From positions 1-38,113 of the forward strand of contig NZ_JACMYO010000069.1 of the NCBI RefSeq assembly GCF_020889685.1: a DNA stretch of 38,113 nucleotides. The letters are read 5' to 3'. Under the pieces are notes generated by a model. That model saw nothing but the letters and a program-made list of their open reading frames with translations, ran no database searches and had not been told where the DNA came from. Positions within the stretch are counted from its first letter, which is position 1; each line of letters opens with the position of its first letter. The translations under genes and the position numbers were made by a program. The stretch comes from Bradyrhizobium oropedii. GTDB taxonomy: Bacteria; Pseudomonadota; Alphaproteobacteria; Rhizobiales; Xanthobacteraceae. Positions 35,385 to 38,113 of this stretch are shown in pieces.

Positions 35385-35540
35385 CCGTCGTCGTTCCTGC
35401 CTAGTGCGCAATTGCGCACGGGAGCAGGGGCCCATACGCCGCGGCTCCCGTTGTAGACAGAACCCGTCGTTCCGGCGTCGCGCAACGATTTGGATTGGTG
35501 GTTATGGGTCCCTGCTTTCGCAGGGACGACAGCGAGCGTG
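35385..35540. repeat. Dispersed repeat, inverted copy with GTGCGCAATTGCGCAC core
   Basis: The 16-bp palindrome at 35404-35419 with flanks CCTGCCTA and GGGAGCAGGG is the reverse complement of the copy at 21325-21481. It continues with GGTGGTTATGGGTCCCTGCT and ends GCAGGGACGACAGCG. Confidence 0.8.
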
Positions 35541-35568
35541 ACGTTCTGCCGGAATGACAAGTGAGCCC

Positions 35569-35967
35569 ATGACCTCCGATCTCCTCTTCGTCTACGGCAC
35601 GCTGATGCGCGGCTTCGACCATCCGATGGCGAAGCTGCTCACGGGCAATGCCGAATTCCTCGGGTCGGCGCAGTGCCGCGGCCGGCTCTACCTCGTGAAG
35701 CACTATCCGGGCCTGGTCGTGTCCGACGATCCCGCCGACATCGTGCATGGTGAATTGTTCCGCTTGCGCGAGCGGGAGGCCATGCTGCGTGAATTCGACA
35801 TGTACGAAGCCTGCGGCGAGGGCTTTCCGCCGCCGACCGAATATCTCCGCGAGATGCTGCACGTTACGCGCGCCGACGGCATCGTGAGCGAGGCGTGGAC
35901 CTATCTCTACAACTGGCCGGTCGCCGAGCTGCCGCGGATCGCGTCAGGAAAGTTTCTGGAGCATTGA
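35569..35967 (+). CDS. Gamma-glutamylcyclotransferase-like protein
   Basis: A 132-residue protein of the GGCT/AIG2-like fold, which cyclises gamma-glutamyl amines to 5-oxoproline. The N-terminal LLFVYGTLMRG holds the substrate loop, and a likely catalytic Glu is in EACGEG or PTEYLRE. ATG 35569 (MTSDLLFVYG) is preferred; ATG 35554 lies inside the end of a repeat element. It is convergent with the chlorite dismutase gene (5-bp gap). Confidence 0.85.
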   Translation: MTSDLLFVYGTLMRGFDHPMAKLLTGNAEFLGSAQCRGRLYLVKHYPGLVVSDDPADIVHGELFRLREREAMLREFDMYEACGEGFPPPTEYLREMLHVTRADGIVSEAWTYLYNWPVAELPRIASGKFLEH

Positions 35968-35972
35968 CTGCT

Positions 35973-36527
35973 TCAGACTTCGCGCTCGACCCGGATGTCG
36001 ACCTCGCGCTCGACATAGCTCCACTCCTCGGTCGCGCGCAGCATGCCGACCAGCTCGTCGAACAGGGCGACATGCTCGGGGGCGAATTCGAACCAGGTCA
36101 GGAAGTCGAAGGGCATGCCGAGGTCGCGGGCATGAAACAGCTGGCGGGCGATGGCGGGGAGGAATTTCAGGGTGCCGGCGATGTGGTGCGACTTGTCCTC
36201 GAAGATCTTGCGGCGCTCCTCCTGCGTCAGCTCCCACCACGCCGCGGATTTCCTGATCGGGATCAGCGCCGCATGCGTTGCCTCGCTGCGGCCGAGCCCG
36301 GCCTGCACGGCCGCGAGCTTCTCGCGCTCCTCCTTCTCGGTGTACCGCAGATGGCTGGCAACGCCGGCGAGCCGCCAGGAGGTCTGCGCCGGCAGCAGCG
36401 GCAGCGCGATCGACTCGCTCGCAACGATCGACAGCGCGGCAACCTTCGGCAGCGTCTCGCCCTTCACCCGCGTGATGGACGTGACCTGCCAGCCGCCGCT
36501 TTGTCCGCCTCTGAATGTCGTGAACAT
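35973..36527 (-). CDS. Clade-2 (small, dimeric type) chlorite dismutase
   Basis: A 184-residue haem protein that matches the short chlorite dismutases of Nitrobacter type, which split chlorite into chloride and oxygen. The proximal haem ligand is His115 in KSHHIAGTLKFLP and the distal Arg is Arg128 in AIARQ, 13 residues apart as in the Nitrobacter enzyme (His114/Arg127). WWELTQEERRKIFE and FDFLTWFEFAPEH are also typical. No signal peptide, so cytosolic. No perchlorate reduction genes are near; its true role may be chlorite or peroxide protection. It lacks the length of a HemQ haem-synthesis enzyme. Confidence 0.85.
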   Translation of the reverse strand: MFTTFRGGQSGGWQVTSITRVKGETLPKVAALSIVASESIALPLLPAQTSWRLAGVASHLRYTEKEEREKLAAVQAGLGRSEATHAALIPIRKSAAWWELTQEERRKIFEDKSHHIAGTLKFLPAIARQLFHARDLGMPFDFLTWFEFAPEHVALFDELVGMLRATEEWSYVEREVDIRVEREV

Positions 36528-36736
36528 GGCCTATCCAATCCCGGAAGCCGCAAGGGGGCAAGCTTGCCGTGCAGGCTCTCCACCGTGGATTCGGGGGTAG
36601 CCCGCTCGACGGAGCCGTGACAGACAGGGCCTGTGAATAGCCCGGAAAAGCCCCACATTGTTCGGCATGCCCGGTCGTGCCGCTATATGGCTAACCGGTT
36701 GTCCGCGATTCGTCGCCCGAGCCCAGAATCACCCTG

Positions 36737-38113
36737 ATGCGTTTCACGCCCGAATTCCTTGATGAACTACGCGCCCGGCTTCCGGTCTCGGAAGTCGTGG
36801 GCAGGCGCGTCAAGCTCAAGAAGGCCGGGCGAGAGTGGAAGGGTCTGTCACCGTTCCAGCAGGAGAAGACGCCGTCGTTCTTCGTCAACGACCAGAAGCA
36901 GGCCTGGTTTGACTTCTCCTCCGGGCTGAACGGCAACATCTTCGACTTCCTGATGAAGACCGAGGGCGTGACGTTCCCCGAGGCGGTGGAACGCCTCGCG
37001 GCGATGGCGGGTGTGTCGCTGCCGGCCGTGACGCCCGATGCGGCACGGCACGAGCAGCATCGCCGCACCCTGCACGACGTGATGGAACTGGCGACAAAGT
37101 TCTTCGCCGAGACGCTGGCCTCACGCAACGGCGCCAAGGCGCGCGGCTATCTCGCCGACCGCAGCATCTCGCCGGCGACCCAGCTCCAGTTCCGGATGGG
37201 CTACGCGCCGCCCGATCGCTTCGCACTGAAGGAGCATCTGGGCGCGTCAGGAATCTCCACCGAGGACATGGTAGAGGCGGGGCTTCTGGTGTCCGGCGAG
37301 GACAAGCCGGTGCCGTTCGATCGCTTCCGCGACCGCGTCATGTTCCCGATCACGGATGCCCGCGGCCGCGTCATCGCGTTCGGCGGCCGTGCGCTGGAGA
37401 AGGACGTTCCGGCGAAGTATCTGAACTCGCCGGAAACCCCGCTGTTTCACAAGGGCGACAATCTCTACAATCTGTTCACCGCGCGACAGGCCGCGCATGA
37501 CGGCGCACAACTGATCGTCGTCGAGGGCTATGTCGACGTCATCGCGATGGTCACCTCGGGCTTTCCCGGCGCCGTCGCGCCGCTCGGCACCGCGCTGACC
37601 GAGAACCAGCTGGCGATGCTCTGGAAGATGGTGGACGAGCCGATCCTCTGCTTCGACGGCGACCGCGCCGGCCAGAAGGCCGCCTATCGCGCCGCCGACA
37701 TTGCCTTGCCCCAGCTCAAGCCGGGAAAGAGCTTGCGCATAGCCCTGCTGCCGGAAGGGCAGGACCCTGACGATCTCGCGCGCTCCGGCGGCCGCGGCGC
37801 GATCGAGGATGTGATCGGCGCCGCGAGGCCGCTCGCCGAAATGATCTGGTCGCGCGAGATCGAGGGCGGCAATTTCGACACGCCCGAGCGCCGCGCAGCA
37901 CTGGAGGCGCGGATCGGCGAGCTCACGGGCGGCATCCGCGACGAGGTGGTGCGCCGCTATTACCGGCAGGATTTGCAGGAGCGGCTGCAACGCAACTTTG
38001 CCCCGGAGGGGGGACGCGGCGGTTATGGCCGCGGCGGCTACGGCAACAGGGGCAATTTCGGCGGCGGACGCGGCGGCGAATCACCCCGCCAGTTTGCCCC
38101 CCGCGGGCCGGCC
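36737..38113 (+). CDS. dnaG: DNA primase, 3' end beyond the window
   Basis: Makes RNA primers at the replication fork. The first 459 codons are present; about 200 more are expected. The N-terminal zinc-ribbon region has the right surroundings (GREWKGLSPFQQEKTPSFFV) but none of the usual Cys/His ligands: the Cys pair is replaced in WFDFSSGLNG. The catalytic core is intact, with the TOPRIM Glu263 in VVEGYVDV and Asp307/Asp309 in FDGDRAG. A Gly/Arg-rich linker (GGRGGYGRGGYGNRG and on) starts near residue 424. There is no clear ribosome site before ATG 36737. Related alphaproteobacterial primases also have weakened zinc motifs, so this may be a lineage trait. Confidence 0.95.
   Translation, partial: MRFTPEFLDELRARLPVSEVVGRRVKLKKAGREWKGLSPFQQEKTPSFFVNDQKQAWFDFSSGLNGNIFDFLMKTEGVTFPEAVERLAAMAGVSLPAVTPDAARHEQHRRTLHDVMELATKFFAETLASRNGAKARGYLADRSISPATQLQFRMGYAPPDRFALKEHLGASGISTEDMVEAGLLVSGEDKPVPFDRFRDRVMFPITDARGRVIAFGGRALEKDVPAKYLNSPETPLFHKGDNLYNLFTARQAAHDGAQLIVVEGYVDVIAMVTSGFPGAVAPLGTALTENQLAMLWKMVDEPILCFDGDRAGQKAAYRAADIALPQLKPGKSLRIALLPEGQDPDDLARSGGRGAIEDVIGAARPLAEMIWSREIEGGNFDTPERRAALEARIGELTGGIRDEVVRRYYRQDLQERLQRNFAPEGGRGGYGRGGYGNRGNFGGGRGGESPRQFAPRGPA

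Overview
The window is a high-GC alphaproteobacterial chromosome segment, most likely Bradyrhizobium or a close relative. The signs are the trxB-lsrB operon, the greA/carB/carA/yqeY/dnaG neighbourhood, a DUF6894 protein, a small clade-2 chlorite dismutase of the Nitrobacter type, and many palindromic intergenic repeats of the kind that fills Bradyrhizobium genomes. No phage, transposase, CRISPR array or plasmid gene was seen, and most of the window reads as ordinary core genome. All assignments come from reading the sequence; no database search was run.

Layout. 1-2.8 kb: copper resistance pair, csoR repressor (-) and copA Cu(I) P-type ATPase (+), divergent around one palindromic operator. 2.97-6.3 kb: a dihydrodipicolinate-synthase-like aldolase, two short terminator-bounded transcription units that look like tandem sRNAs, then the LysR regulator lsrB/vtlR and trxB (all -). 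6.5-12.1 kb: an Lrp regulator, a frameshifted doxX, greA and carB, the last with an attenuator-like leader. 12.4-16.1 kb: a tRNA-Cys with odd loops, a methyltransferase, a cupin, a PaaI thioesterase and carA (-). 16.2-21.3 kb: a plus-strand run of alpha/beta hydrolase, yqeY, DUF1801, a Rieske/FAD reductase and an acyl-CoA synthetase. 21.5-23.3 kb: an arsR repressor followed by three overlapping SRPBCC genes (-). 23.4-26.2 kb: a secreted LVIVD-repeat protein, a Cys-containing exported protein and a LysE exporter (+). 26.2-30.5 kb: a tetR-controlled molybdenum hydroxylase operon whose fused 2Fe-2S/molybdopterin gene is frameshifted. 30.6-32.7 kb: DUF6894, a 59-codon ORF, and a PepSY membrane protein with a 60-residue partner. 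32.7-36.5 kb: N-formylglutamate amidohydrolase, two transglutaminase-fold proteins, a gamma-glutamylcyclotransferase and a chlorite dismutase. 36.7 kb to the end: dnaG primase, cut by the window edge.

The observations most worth following are: (1) the two candidate sRNAs just downstream of lsrB/vtlR, the position of the AbcR (alpha-r15) sRNAs in Sinorhizobium and Brucella; (2) a set of single-base homopolymer contractions (doxX, the molybdenum hydroxylase, and perhaps tRNA-Cys) that look more like sequencing or assembly error than biology; (3) several regulators (csoR, arsR, tetR) whose promoters place the transcript start on the ATG, with a palindromic operator inside or across the promoter; (4) a transglutaminase-like paralogue that keeps Cys but has lost the catalytic His; (5) a DnaG with none of the canonical zinc ligands. 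I did not find convincing evidence of a wholly new defence or mobile system.
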